A stretch of DNA of 64,000 bases, taken from NCBI RefSeq assembly GCF_036373705.1, contig NC_089855.1, forward strand, positions 49,432,318-49,496,317, written 5' to 3'. The stretch's first letter is position 1. The number at the start of each line of letters is the position of its first letter. This stretch comes from Amia ocellicauda. Lineage: Eukaryota > Chordata > Actinopteri > Amiiformes > Amiidae. The position numbers were made by a program, and so were the translations under genes. Below are positions 43,455-54,071 of the stretch, in pieces. The notes under the pieces are model-generated. The model saw nothing but the letters and a program-made list of their open reading frames with translations. It made no database searches and was not told the DNA's origin.

Positions 43455-43943
43455 ATGGCTACCTCGAGGGGTTATGTAGATCCTAGCGCCTATGTGGATT
43501 ATTACAAGATGCAAGCCGTGAACGGCTTGCCCGGTTTTGTAGGAGCCCCCACAATGTATGGAGCCGGTCTAGGAGGACTCTTTCGTGGTCTCTTTAGAAT
43601 GGCCGTACCCCTGCTTAAGAGAGGCTCTGCTATAGCCAGACCCCACTTGAAATCAGCGGCTAAAAATATTGTTAGTGACGTGTTCACCAATGTTATGAAC
43701 CGGGCAGCTAGCCATGAGCAGCAGGAGGGTTCGGGTCTCATGGTAATGGCGAGGAGGGGGGGTAAAAGAAGAAACAGTATGTGTCCACCAGGGCGACGAA
43801 GATCCGTGGCTAACAAAAAACGAAGAAGCTCTCATTCTCCAACATATCGTGGAAACACTCGGAGAAGGAAGCAGCACAAGAAAAAACCTGCAAAAAGAAA
43901 GTCTCAAAGAAAGACAAATAGAGCCTCAGGATACATCTTTTAA
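43455..43943 (+). CDS. Polinton copy 2: small basic virion-type protein
   Basis: 162 residues from ATG 43455, one base after the minor capsid stop. The N-terminal half has a glycine-rich, amphipathic hydrophobic segment (GAGLGGLFRGLFRMAVPLLK); the C-terminal half is strongly basic (KKRRSS, RRRKQHKKKPAKRKSQRK). This resembles the minor core and membrane-active proteins encoded between capsid genes in adenovirus-related elements. DNA binding is likely from charge; a lytic role is only inferred. Confidence 0.7.
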   Translation: MATSRGYVDPSAYVDYYKMQAVNGLPGFVGAPTMYGAGLGGLFRGLFRMAVPLLKRGSAIARPHLKSAAKNIVSDVFTNVMNRAASHEQQEGSGLMVMARRGGKRRNSMCPPGRRRSVANKKRRSSHSPTYRGNTRRRKQHKKKPAKRKSQRKTNRASGYIF

Positions 43944-43945
43944 AA

Positions 43946-45253
43946 ATGTCTTTTGTCCACAGTCTATCGGAAGAATGCGTCAAATCAGAACTGGATCTGT
44001 TTACAGTTCCATACACTCAAACGAGTATAGATAAGAGCATATATGTAGAGATACCCCCTCTTTCCGCAATTTCAGATACGGCCCCTCTGGAGTTTTTTAT
44101 TGCTGGCAATGGCGAGGATTATATTGATTTGAATAACACATTTATTTTAATGAACTGTAAAGTGACTGATGAGGATGGCGATGCAATCGAGAAGACGGCC
44201 AACGCTGGGGTCATCAATTACCCGGTGGCCACCATGTTTTCACAGGTGGATGTGACCCTGGGAGATCGGCTCATTAGTCAAAGCAGCAATACTTACCCCT
44301 ATAGGGCCATGATGGAGTGTATCCTTAATTATAGTGAGGAGACCCTAAGCAAACAGTTCAGCCCCGGCCTTTTCTTCAAAGACACCCCGGAAGCTATGGA
44401 CGACCAGGATCCAGAGGGACTCAATAAGGGTTTGCAAAAAAGAACGGCCTTTTCAACAGAAGGGAGGACCTTTGAGCTAATGGGACATATTCATGCAGAC
44501 ATATTTTTCCAAGAAAAACTCATGCTCAACGGGGTAGACATTAAAATTAAAATGATCCGTAGTAAAAGTGCTTTTTGTCTGATGACCCCTGATACTGAAA
44601 AATATAAACTGACCATATTATCGGCCTCGCTGTTTGTGAAAAAAGTATCCGTCTCCCCGGCGGTTAAACTAGGACATGCGCAGGCTTTAATGACGGCAAA
44701 CGCCAAGTACCCGATCGAAAGAGTCTATATGAAAGTCCACAGTATCCCCGCAGGGACACGGGTGATGAACCAGGAAAATCTGTTTCTAGGCCAGCTCCCA
44801 AAACAGGTTATTATAGGTCTCGTGGATAATGATGCATTTACCGGGGTTTACAACAAGAACCCCTTTAACTTTAAACATTATAACGCGGAATTTATAGCAC
44901 TGTACGTCGATGGTGTGCAGGTTCCATCCAGACCTTTTCAACCTGACTTTGAAAACGGCAACGCGGTTCGTGAATATTACAGTCTAGTACTGGCTACGGG
45001 TCGCCATCTCAAGGATCAACCTCTGCTGATCGATCGCCGGGAATACTGCAGCGGTTACACCCTGTACGGTTTCAACCTGACCCCTGACGAAGAGTGTGGA
45101 CAACATTTTTCACTGATGAAGACGGGCAATATGCGTTTGGAGATGCGTTTCAAGCAGCCTCTACCACGCACTGTAAATATGGTCGTGTATGCTGTGTTTG
45201 ACAACATTATTGAGGTGAATCAGAGGAGAAACGTTCTGTATGATTATTATTAA
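43946..45253 (+). CDS. Polinton copy 2: major capsid protein
   Basis: 435 residues, ATG two bases after the preceding stop. Matches the double jelly-roll major capsid of Polintons in size, position and conserved segments (VPYTQTSIDKSIYVEIPP, ATMFSQVDVTLGDRLIS, MNQENLFLGQLPKQVIIGL). Strongly conserved with copy 1 (21028-22284). Such proteins would form the icosahedral shell. Joined to the protease by TAAAATG. Confidence 0.92.
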   Translation: MSFVHSLSEECVKSELDLFTVPYTQTSIDKSIYVEIPPLSAISDTAPLEFFIAGNGEDYIDLNNTFILMNCKVTDEDGDAIEKTANAGVINYPVATMFSQVDVTLGDRLISQSSNTYPYRAMMECILNYSEETLSKQFSPGLFFKDTPEAMDDQDPEGLNKGLQKRTAFSTEGRTFELMGHIHADIFFQEKLMLNGVDIKIKMIRSKSAFCLMTPDTEKYKLTILSASLFVKKVSVSPAVKLGHAQALMTANAKYPIERVYMKVHSIPAGTRVMNQENLFLGQLPKQVIIGLVDNDAFTGVYNKNPFNFKHYNAEFIALYVDGVQVPSRPFQPDFENGNAVREYYSLVLATGRHLKDQPLLIDRREYCSGYTLYGFNLTPDEECGQHFSLMKTGNMRLEMRFKQPLPRTVNMVVYAVFDNIIEVNQRRNVLYDYY

Positions 45254-45254
45254 A

Positions 45255-45812
45255 ATGAACACCAGAGAGCTCAACCACATCATGAATGCCCTGGACGGCT
45301 CACGGAAAGTGTTTCAAGGAGTCTACGCCTGCGACCAGCTGCCTAAATTTAAGATCAAGAATTTACCTGCAATGTACATAATCAACACACACCCTAAAAA
45401 TATGCCCGGAGAACATTGGCTGGCTATTTATCTAAGGGAGGACCGCCGTGGGGAATTTTTTGATTCCTATGGAAACCCCCCGGATTTCAGACCTTTCCCT
45501 CGGAAGATCAATAACTTTCTGCTCAACAACTGTCAAGAAACCATTTACAGCGGTCGTCAAGTACAAAGTCTTCAGACCTTCACTTGTGGTCAACACTGTG
45601 TGTTTTTCTTATATCATAGATCTAAAGGAAGGTCATACCCCGATATTATGTCCTTGTACAGTGAGGATTTAGGCCAAAATGATAAAAAAGTGGCAGAGTT
45701 TGTCAGGACACTGTGGACCCCCCCTTATAACACAATTACTTACGACCCTAGCCAGCCATGTATACAGATGGGGTGTTCTTGTGAGGATTTTAAAAGATGT
45801 CATGCGTGTTAA
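45255..45812 (+). CDS. Polinton copy 2: adenain-like maturation protease
   Basis: Starts at ATG 45255, one base after the major capsid stop; an ATG at 45240 overlaps the capsid gene and is less likely. Catalytic set as in the adenovirus protease: His in GEHWLAIY, Asp in FFDSYGNPP, Gln in SLQTFTC and the nucleophile Cys in TCGQHCVFFL. Length about 185 residues, close to the family norm of about 200. In viruses this enzyme matures capsid precursors. Confidence 0.92.
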   Translation: MNTRELNHIMNALDGSRKVFQGVYACDQLPKFKIKNLPAMYIINTHPKNMPGEHWLAIYLREDRRGEFFDSYGNPPDFRPFPRKINNFLLNNCQETIYSGRQVQSLQTFTCGQHCVFFLYHRSKGRSYPDIMSLYSEDLGQNDKKVAEFVRTLWTPPYNTITYDPSQPCIQMGCSCEDFKRCHAC

Positions 45813-45990
45813 AGTGAAAAAATAATGAAAACAGCCTTTGAATCATTAGTTTTGTTTTTATTCAACACAAATCTTATACAAAGCAGGGTTATGTTATAAA
45901 TAAATGTACAACATTTGAAAATAAAAATAAAAAATAAAAAAATTGTTTGTCGGTTCCTTATTTACAGGGGAGACAAATAAAAACATGAGA
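45813..45990. terminator. Convergent poly(A) region of Polinton copy 2
   Basis: AT-rich 178-bp gap where the plus and minus gene blocks meet. It has AATAAA signals for the plus strand (near 45898 and 45930-45940) and a TTTATT (minus AATAAA) at 45857-45862, so the two 3' ends probably overlap. Confidence 0.7.
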
Positions 45991-46734
45991 TTAATAAGCT
46001 TCCCAACGATGGATAGATCCTGAGGAGGGTTGCTCAACACGGTCAGAGTAATGAGATATCGGCGTCAGATCAGTCACCACCTCTTTACACAGACGGATTT
46101 TTTGTCGCGTTTCCTGGTTAGGGACTGTTGATTGGGGCATGTTCAGACAGGCCATCGCCTGTAGGAAAGCATTCCAGCCTACAGGTCGGCGACTATCGGG
46201 TACCTTATTAGTGCTAGTGACACTCTTCAACAAATCAAACATGTGTGAACCTTTGATCAGTTGTCCTTTAAAAACAAATTCACCCTGTTCATTCCAAGTC
46301 GTTACCCGCGGTTTCTGAACCATTTTGTGCAGAATATATTCTGCATGTCTTTTGCTTCTGGCCGGCATGTTTCTCAAAACATCCGTTACAACATCTCCCT
46401 CTGAACTCTCAACAGGTTCAGGCACCGCAACATCTTTATCAACCGTACCCCCCGCATCAGTCCCAGAACCATTTTCTTGAGAGGCCATGGTTAAAGTTAA
46501 AATGTTTTGATCTTTTTCACCCTGTCTAACCAGACGGAGGTAGCGCTGTAACGTGTTGCTATACATCTGGGCTTTGGAATACTGATTTAAATCGGCCCTG
46601 GCCAGTATAGCTTTCATTTCAGAGTCCAGGTTGTTTTCGGCCATTTGTCTAATGGGCTCTGGCCCGACAACATTTTTTCTCAGTTTCTCAAGCTGCTCCT
46701 GAGGGATCAAAAACATTTTCTGAGCATATTCCAT
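45991..46734 (-). CDS. Polinton copy 2: 247-aa conserved helical protein, unknown
   Basis: Starts MEYAQKMFLIPQEQLEKL and has a helical segment LNQYSKAQMYSNTLQRYLRL, then an acidic linker and MPARSKRHAEYILHKM. Also found in copy 1 in the same place. I do not know its function. Position beside the ATPase and 111-aa protein suggests a virion or packaging role (inference). The start abuts the next gene's stop with two bases between. Confidence 0.75.
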   Translation of the reverse strand: MEYAQKMFLIPQEQLEKLRKNVVGPEPIRQMAENNLDSEMKAILARADLNQYSKAQMYSNTLQRYLRLVRQGEKDQNILTLTMASQENGSGTDAGGTVDKDVAVPEPVESSEGDVVTDVLRNMPARSKRHAEYILHKMVQKPRVTTWNEQGEFVFKGQLIKGSHMFDLLKSVTSTNKVPDSRRPVGWNAFLQAMACLNMPQSTVPNQETRQKIRLCKEVVTDLTPISHYSDRVEQPSSGSIHRWEAY

Positions 46735-46736
46735 TA

Positions 46737-47072
46737 TTAACCCACTCTGGAAGCTAGAAGACTGGTTAGGAAAGGCACGGCTATGCTCAACAGCGGTCCT
46801 ATAAAACCTCCGGTTTGATTAATCTTCTTTCTTTTTCTTTTAATAGAATACTTCTTATTAGCGATGATCTTGATAACCGCTTTTTGTTTTTTGAGTTTAG
46901 AATGTTGAGAAGGGGTTAGGGGTATATTACCGCGTAAGATGTTAAAAGCTATTTCACACAGGGTCTCGATCAAATCCGAGGGGGCCCCTGCCAGCACAGC
47001 TTTCCTATGGCGCGGGCTCCCCTCAAATAACATTTGCAAAAGCGGCAGATTTCTTTTAATCCGAACAGACAT
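46737..47072 (-). CDS. Polinton copy 2: 111-aa protein with hydrophobic tail, unknown
   Basis: LCEIAFNILRGNIPLTPSQHSKLKK, then basic KRKRKK and a hydrophobic C-terminus starting GGFIGPLLSIAVPF (about residues 88-107). The motif I-L-x-G-x-I-x-L-T is, as I recall, shared among animal Polinton-like elements, but I have no assigned role. A basic stretch followed by a hydrophobic tail suggests membrane contact. Conserved in copy 1. Confidence 0.75.
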   Translation of the reverse strand: MSVRIKRNLPLLQMLFEGSPRHRKAVLAGAPSDLIETLCEIAFNILRGNIPLTPSQHSKLKKQKAVIKIIANKKYSIKRKRKKINQTGGFIGPLLSIAVPFLTSLLASRVG

Positions 47073-47078
47073 TCTTAT

Positions 47079-47750
47079 TTATTTCCTTTTCTTTAGCACA
47101 TACACTGCCGGCCAATCGGGCGGGCACAAACCTGTTCTGAGGCGAAAGTCTTCTGGGGTTTGTGCTTTTAAGTCCACAATCAAGTACCCGTAGGGTTTTT
47201 TGGTGGCATCCTCAAATGCCTCCAAAAAGAATTTGGTCTGGTTAGGGTACATTTGACGAGCCAAGACGGTGACCTGTAGTTTATCTCTGGGGTTTTTAAA
47301 AAGAATTATATATTTGGCATTTAAATTAATAGTGCGGCTTTTTTTACCTTGAAAAAATAGATTTTGAACTAAATAAATAATACTTAAATTCCTATGATGA
47401 GTGTACTTTGTGAAAGCTTTTTCCACTTCACTGTTGTCACCGGCCTGCTCCATCAGGTCATCAAGGATCACTAGATTAGTTTGTCCGGGCGGGAACAGGT
47501 CATCGTCACACAACGAGGCGGGGAGACCTTGCACAAATTTCAGATTATTTTTTTTTGATGCCAAATCATCGTAGAGAGGTTGCCAGCAAGAGTAACACCA
47601 CACTATGTTGTCAAGAGCTTGGGACACGGTTGCGTCCACATCTTCTATGATGTTCTTTATAAGATAGCTCTTACCCGAATTGGAGGGACCGGCTATAATA
47701 CAGGAGAAAGGGTGTTGAAGTCTGTTATCAAAACCACTGCTAATATCCAT
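47079..47750 (-). CDS. Polinton copy 2: packaging ATPase (FtsK/HerA, A32-like)
   Basis: 223 residues. Walker A GPSNSGKSYL (about residues 21-30), Walker B NLVILDDLME (about 94-103), and a sensor-like YLVQNLFFQGK. C-terminal ILFKNPRDKLQVTVLARQM. Members of this family pump the genome into preformed shells. The start overlaps the polymerase end by 11 bp, so the two are probably co-transcribed. Confidence 0.92.
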   Translation of the reverse strand: MDISSGFDNRLQHPFSCIIAGPSNSGKSYLIKNIIEDVDATVSQALDNIVWCYSCWQPLYDDLASKKNNLKFVQGLPASLCDDDLFPPGQTNLVILDDLMEQAGDNSEVEKAFTKYTHHRNLSIIYLVQNLFFQGKKSRTINLNAKYIILFKNPRDKLQVTVLARQMYPNQTKFFLEAFEDATKKPYGYLIVDLKAQTPEDFRLRTGLCPPDWPAVYVLKKRK

Positions 47751-50700
47751 AAGGCAGAGTGGTATAATCAGTCTTCAACACTCTTTTATTGTACACCACC
47801 CTGAACCGTTTGTTTAGTGATCTATTTTCCAATGTGTACCCCTTTTTATTGTGATAGATCTGATTTCCGGCTGTAATAATCTCGCGAGGAGGCGCGTCTT
47901 TCTCGGTTACAAAACTTTGTACCAGGGTCGTCAGAGACTTGATGTTAATGAGCTTGTTGTTACAATGGTTCAGAGTGAAACCCTTAACTTTCATACAGGT
48001 CTTACCCGCAGCCGTTCTGTATGCGTAAGTCTTAGGACCCCCTGAAACAAACTCCACTATGTGGTCCTGAGGATCTAGCTCGCTCGTTAACTCCCCAAGG
48101 TAGTCCCCGAGGGGAGGGACCCAATCCCCTGGCCTGGTGACAAAGATTACAGAGTCAGTATCATGATAGAGCGTGCGTTCCTGCAGCTGATCCATTAAGT
48201 TGTACAGTTCAAGCTGGGCGTAAGCCGTGGTAAAAACCGCTATGAAAACATTAACGTTTCCCTGTTTGGTGGGGAAATCTTTAGGGGCCCTCCACTGGAC
48301 CTGTGCCACGTGGTCATTTAAGAATTGAAAGTGTGATACTGCATGTTGTTTGGAAAAGATAAATTCTATAAACTGTTCAGGGGTTTTAATCAAGGTTGTG
48401 TTTAGACGGTTATTTCTTTCCCCAAACTTACCCCACAGACTGTTTAAAATCAGTTTGGACATTTGTCTCTTGGCGGGGTTTACAGTTATGTTCCCCGGCT
48501 CTAGACGGATCCCTTCCTTTTCAAAATATTGCTGAACGTACCGCTCTTTGGCAGCGGAGTCAACACACCATGAGGGATAGCCCGATGCCTCCTGTTTCCC
48601 TTTCAGATGGGTCATAATGTACTCAGCAAAAAGAGTATCAGATTTTTCAGAAAAATGCCAAACCTCATACACCTTACCGACTCTGTAACCTTTCTCCACC
48701 GCCTTGTCAAGCTCAATGCTACACCAGACACCCGTCAGCGCTCTCTCGTCATCACTGTGCAGACAAGAGGTATTTTGATTTTCAGTTTCCACACACGTTC
48801 TACACAGAGGGAACATCAATTTTCCCGAACACCTGTAAGGCAACACGGGTAGGAACAGCTCACGAGGAGGGTACATGGTGACTTTGATCAAACCAAAGTA
48901 CTGTCCGATTTCGAGAAAGTCACGATAAACAATGGTTGGATGCCCCACCGGGTACATTTTGGTCTTGTTGACATAAGGGTACAGACTGGTGAAATCATAG
49001 TAATCTACTCTCTCACCCTCCTTTACCTCATAATGTAAACAGAGGGCGTTGGTACGACCCCCAAATAACGCATCCCTGGGCTCTAGACGTTCAGGAAAGT
49101 CCAAGGTTTCCATAAACCGTTGTACCCCCACATCCTGTTGCTTCAGGGTCGTCCACGCGTGTTCCCAAATCACCAGTACATTCAAACCATAGGTGTTTTT
49201 TAAAGTTTCAATTCGTTCCTGGAAATCATAGTACATATCACCGCAGAGTTTTTGTGTTACGGGGTTAAAGGTGTTTGGGTCGAAGCACTGAGGACAGCCA
49301 TGGTAAATACAACCAGCAAACTCATAAGCGGTACGCCGCCCGGACACGTCGCTAAAACCGTCTAAGTAGTAAGGACCCATTTTGACTTCCCCTTGATTTA
49401 AAGCATGTCTGATGAAGATGTTATCCCGGGCACTCAGATATTCCAGCCACTGTATGGAGACAGTCGAAAAGTTCTTTTGTCTAGCACGATAGTTGTCAGA
49501 AGTGGTGTCCGCTATAGTGTTTTTCTGCAAGAAATTGGATCGATACATTTTCATGCAGAGAGACGCTATGGTCACACTTTGCAAAGGGTCGAGACCCGAC
49601 GTGTTGATAACCTCGGTGCGGAAACGCAAACAGGCTTCTTTAAGGATCACCACATCATTTTTACAATAAGCGGCCATCTCTTCTCGGAAATCAAAAACAC
49701 CCCCCTTAACCGTATTGTACCATTTAAAGAATTCCTCCCTCTCATGAGACATCATAGTATCAACCCCATAATAAGAGGCGGGCGGGTAGGACCCTCGATA
49801 ATTTTGAGTGTCCTTAGTATTAAAAAAATGGCAGAACCAACCTTTCTTCTGAGCCTCAAAACCCAGAGCTTTAGGCAAAGCGCTCAATTTCATGGGGAGG
49901 AAATTTAACGAGTCTATGTAACGTTGGTTGAAAGCCTCGTCGGTGAAACACATGATCTTGCTACCCTGAGCTATTATTTTTGGGGTCACCCCATTTTCCA
50001 CCAGATACTTCATCAATATGTAAGAATCATAACCCTTAGCATTGTGGGCAATAAATGTGTAATTGAGGTATTTTGGACCGCCGCGTAAAGAAATCCCTGA
50101 CACAACTCTCACCGCTAGCTGACCACTCACAATCCAACATGTCAATACAGTGTATATAATTAGCAACATGGACCCCGTTTTCTTGCCGGCATTCAAAATC
50201 AAAAAAGACATACCGGTTGTGCGGCGGCTCCTTTTTAACCGGCTGAATAAAGCACTGGTGTTCAGACCCCGGGGTTAAATCCGCATTACAGATCCTACAT
50301 CTCGGTTCCAGACATTTGTGTGGTTTAACCTCATGAAAACGGTACTGGAGGCAACACTGCGGGCAATATTTAGTTTGATCACAATAACTCCGTTTTTTAA
50401 CCCCCTCAGCAGCGGCCCTCTGCACCTTATGTTCGGAAAAACAGAACGCGGAGAGACAAATCCTTAAGCAATCTTTACATCGGATGGTAGGGGCCAAACC
50501 CTTACGACATTGCGGATTGAAACAGACGTTACAGTAACCGTCACAGCGGTGCTTAAGCTTATCATTGAAGGCCTTATAACACCAATGACAAACATACGAA
50601 CAACCCAAAAAAGCCGTCAAACTCTTTATTCCAAAGTAATGACTATCACTTAGGAAGAGAAACAGTGTCTGTGTATGGGTTTCAGGATGTGTCTGAAATT

Positions 50701-51972
50701 TCACAAATACTTCCTTTACCTCACAACGGTACCACACAACAATTTTTAAAGACAACAACTCCTCAAACATGGCAATGTCTGAAAAGGCAACCATCTGTTG
50801 AGAGTTTAAGCCGGCCCTCTGATGAAGCATTAAAGCCTCTTGCATAGCTTGGGGTTCAGGCATGTCGGGGGTGAGTAGTTTTATTAAACTGTAAGCAAAA
50901 CAGAGCTTATTGTCCCCATTGGAACTCACCACTAATTGCCTGAGCTTGTTCCTAATTATGTCGTTCTTCAAGCATTTCGACAGTCTTCTAAGCGCCCCAC
51001 CCTCAGGGTTAGGAACCACATTCATTACCAGAGACAGACTTTCATCAGCTAAGATGGATGCGTTACTTTGCAATAACGCTTCGATTTTAGCCAGAAATTC
51101 ATCAACATCTAAATTATCTCCACTCAGCATTACAGATAGGTTGCTAAACAAATCATCCCCTCTGAGTTCTAACTGTACAACATCTCGAGGTCTGACCCTT
51201 TCAGCAACCTGTTCAAGCATGTTTTGCAAGGCCTCGTGTATGTTGACAAATATTTCTGCATAATTGTCACAATTTAAAAGTTCTGCAAAATTAAAACGCT
51301 GAATCATTTCAAAATTGTTATAGGCCGGTCTATCTATAATCACGGGATCACTGGTACTTTTGGACACATCATCATTTTGAACAAAGCCTTCAACCCCTAC
51401 ATTCTCACAGAGCATGTCATCCACAGCCTTATCAGTCTCAGAACCCTCCACATTCCGAACACCCCCACCGCTGACATCTACAAAACCCCCTTTTTGAGGA
51501 GGCTCATTTAAAGCCTGTAAAAGTCCTTCAAAGATATCCACCCTGTTAATGTCAAGACCCTCCTCTATAGTGACGGCTGCTTCTTCCGCCGTACTGTGTT
51601 CTAATTGTCTCAAATCATTTATAATAGGGGCAGAATTTGGTCGGGGTAGCGTCTCCAAAGCCTCCACCATTTCAAACAAATCGGGGTGAACTAGGGGTTG
51701 AACCTCTATAAGCGCTACCGTTGGGAGGTGGTTATTTAGATCATTGACCATCTGTAACAGGTCGGGGTTCACGGTAAGTCTGGTAATTCACATTCTATCG
51801 GTGGTGATTGGGGGTTATTTAAATCATTTATCATTTGTAATAGTTCCTGGTTCATTGGGACATCAGAGGAGTTCACAACAGGGCCGAGGGTGTTCTCTCG
51901 GGAAGGTCTTTTTGGGGCCCTAACTTGTTCATAATCCTTTAGTTTGTGAGTTCTTTTACCAAGTCCGGACAT
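47740..51972 (-). CDS. Polinton copy 2: protein-primed DNA polymerase B region
   Basis: Fossil polymerase region of about 1,400 codons. N-terminal acidic part with repeated LLQM[IV]NDLNN segments; a long cysteine/histidine block near 50590-50220 (CHWCYKAF, CNVCFNPQC, CKDCLRICL, CPQCC); exonuclease motif FFDFECRQE and NAKGYD; polymerase motif A DYYDFTSLYP, motif B KLILNSLWGKFGER, motif C YHDTDSVIF. The family primes synthesis with a terminal protein and copies linear DNA with inverted-repeat ends, matching this element's ends. The exact start is uncertain. Confidence 0.92.
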
Positions 51973-52035
51973 TTTTTTTATTTTTTATTTTTCCAACAAC
52001 CCACAATAGTAAGGCGTTTTGTATCTATTAAAACA

Positions 52036-54071
52036 TTAAATACGGTACAATTCGTTAGTAAGGGTATTAATAAGGGTGTTTTGGCTCTCTATCACAAGGT
52101 TTTGCCCCACTAACACAAGTCTTTGATTTAGTAACAAGGTATGTAGCAACTCATGCCGACCTTCAGGAAGTAGCTCCGGGGGATGGTGTCCTGGCTCAGC
52201 TGCAAAGGATGGTCGCTCCGGTAAATCTCGGTCGAAGGAGGCAGGGAGCGAGCGTATACTCACGGACGGAGACCAAGAAGGCCTTTGCGGTGACACCCTG
52301 GCCAATCGCGGTGTACTGTTCAGCGTTTCTGTAGCCAAGAAACGGGGCTGGGGGGACGATGTTGAAACCAGTCCGTCGTTGGGTGGTGTGTCAACCCTGA
52401 CTGACGGCGACCCCTGAGGTTGTTGGTTGCCTGTATTTGTTCCGCCCGACAATGCGGCGGGCTGAATCTGGATTGTTGAATTACCCCCAGAAGGCTGTGG
52501 CCTGAGTAGATGTTGGGGGGTCTCCAAGACCACCGTGGGGGATCCTCTCGGTGATCTCTCCGGGGAAGATGTTTGATCCCACTTAGACGGGGTAATTGTC
52601 CTCAATAGCTCATCCACAGAATGACTATCCCAAGAGTCTTGGGAAGAATAAAAATATACATTACATTTACATCTTTAAACGGCGACAGAAATCAAACTTA
52701 AAACAACATGTCCAGGACCTTCAAAACCTTTAGCTTTTTTAGACCTTTGAAAATAGGCTTAGACATTCACTACAACGCCTTATTATTTACAGACAATATA
52801 TTTATTAGGACTTGATAATAAATGTAAAACAGAGAAGCCTCTGTAAATAAACTGTTTCTTAAATGTAATATTGTTAATAAAACACTTTTTATACACACAC
52901 ACACCACATTTCATTTTTAAACGAACCTTCCAAGTGTAAACGCTTCCTGATCCCGGGACTTCCTGTTTCACAAACGTTTTCACGATCTGTTTAAATATTA
53001 AATACAATGAACACCTTCAAGCCTTTTCCTACAGCCACTTTAAAACAGAAGTATAATTGCGGGAGATAAGCCAAACAACTTACTAAAACCTTTCGGACAG
53101 CTTTACTTCCTAACCAGACGGTCGGGCAATCGGTCATTTCTAAACACATGCCCCAGAAACAAGCCTAGACCTGTCCGGACTTCTAAAGATCTTTCCCAGA
53201 ACCCCCAAGACCTACAGGAAATGGGCACCCCTCGCTTAAATATTAGCCCTCAACGGGCAAACAAAACCCTTTTAAAAACATTAAAGTTTGAAAGATCTTA
53301 CTTACCTCCAAAGAATAATCGTTTCTTATGTTTTTCAGCTGGTTTAGCTTTTTGCACTTCTGTGAAGGTAAGAGACATGTTTAACCTTTAACCACCCCGC
53401 TTTATAAAAAGCTTTAACCTCTTACAAGCGGCAGATATATACTCACCGCTATCAGATACAGGGGCTGACGGCCTTTCAGATTCTTGAAAGGTGACGGTTC
53501 TCGAAGGTAAAACTAAACAAGCCCTCGCTGTGGAAGGCCTTTCGTTGTCTCGAACCACGTTTCTTAATACTGTTAGAAAGGATATTTTTTTAAATTAACA
53601 AGACGGGCCTCAAACATCTTACAGAAACGTTATACAAACAAACAGGGGTTTAGTTCTTACCCGGTCGGCAGACAGCCTGTCTAGGGACAACCACTTCTCT
53701 TGGTTGATCCTCGGAGACATTAATCACAGGCCTTTCGATAGTTTCTGTGTAATTAAAGAGACCGCCATTAATATATATTAAAACGTTTTCATAACTCTAA
53801 TGAGCCGCTTCAAAACACAACCACACACCCATACATAAGAACCCTTGAGCGCAAACACAAAAATCTTACCGTCGTTGTTCCAGATGATCTCCTCAGCGTT
53901 GGGAATTAACTCCTGTTGACTGGCTGAAAAATAATTTTACAGAACTTAAAACAGATGTTATAACCTTATTTACAATACATGCCCACAACCCGCTCTGAGT
54001 CAATGAAAATAATCTGAAGACTTACCTAAAAACTCGTTTAAATCGAAGTCGTTGATGTTGTTTCCGGACAT
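52036..54071 (-). CDS. Polinton copy 2: six-exon gene, function unknown
   Basis: Exon-like segments on minus: 54071-54026 (ATG, MSGNNINDFDLNEFL), 53923-53870, 53744-53661, 53569-53447, 53359-53306 and 52637-52036. Each intron has GT[A/G]AG at the donor and a pyrimidine-rich run with AG at the acceptor, and all five introns fall in the same phase (after the first codon base). Middle exons are 54, 84, 123 and 54 nt, all multiples of three. The product would start acidic, carry ERP repeats and a basic KKRLF segment, and end in a Ser/Pro-rich region plus a helical tail. Adenovirus-like elements are known to splice. No homologue recognised. Confidence 0.7.

Noticed and set aside
45240-45254. The ATG at 45240 as the protease start
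   Set aside because: It overlaps the major capsid end; the ATG at 45255 after TAAA matches the joining pattern used by the neighbouring genes.
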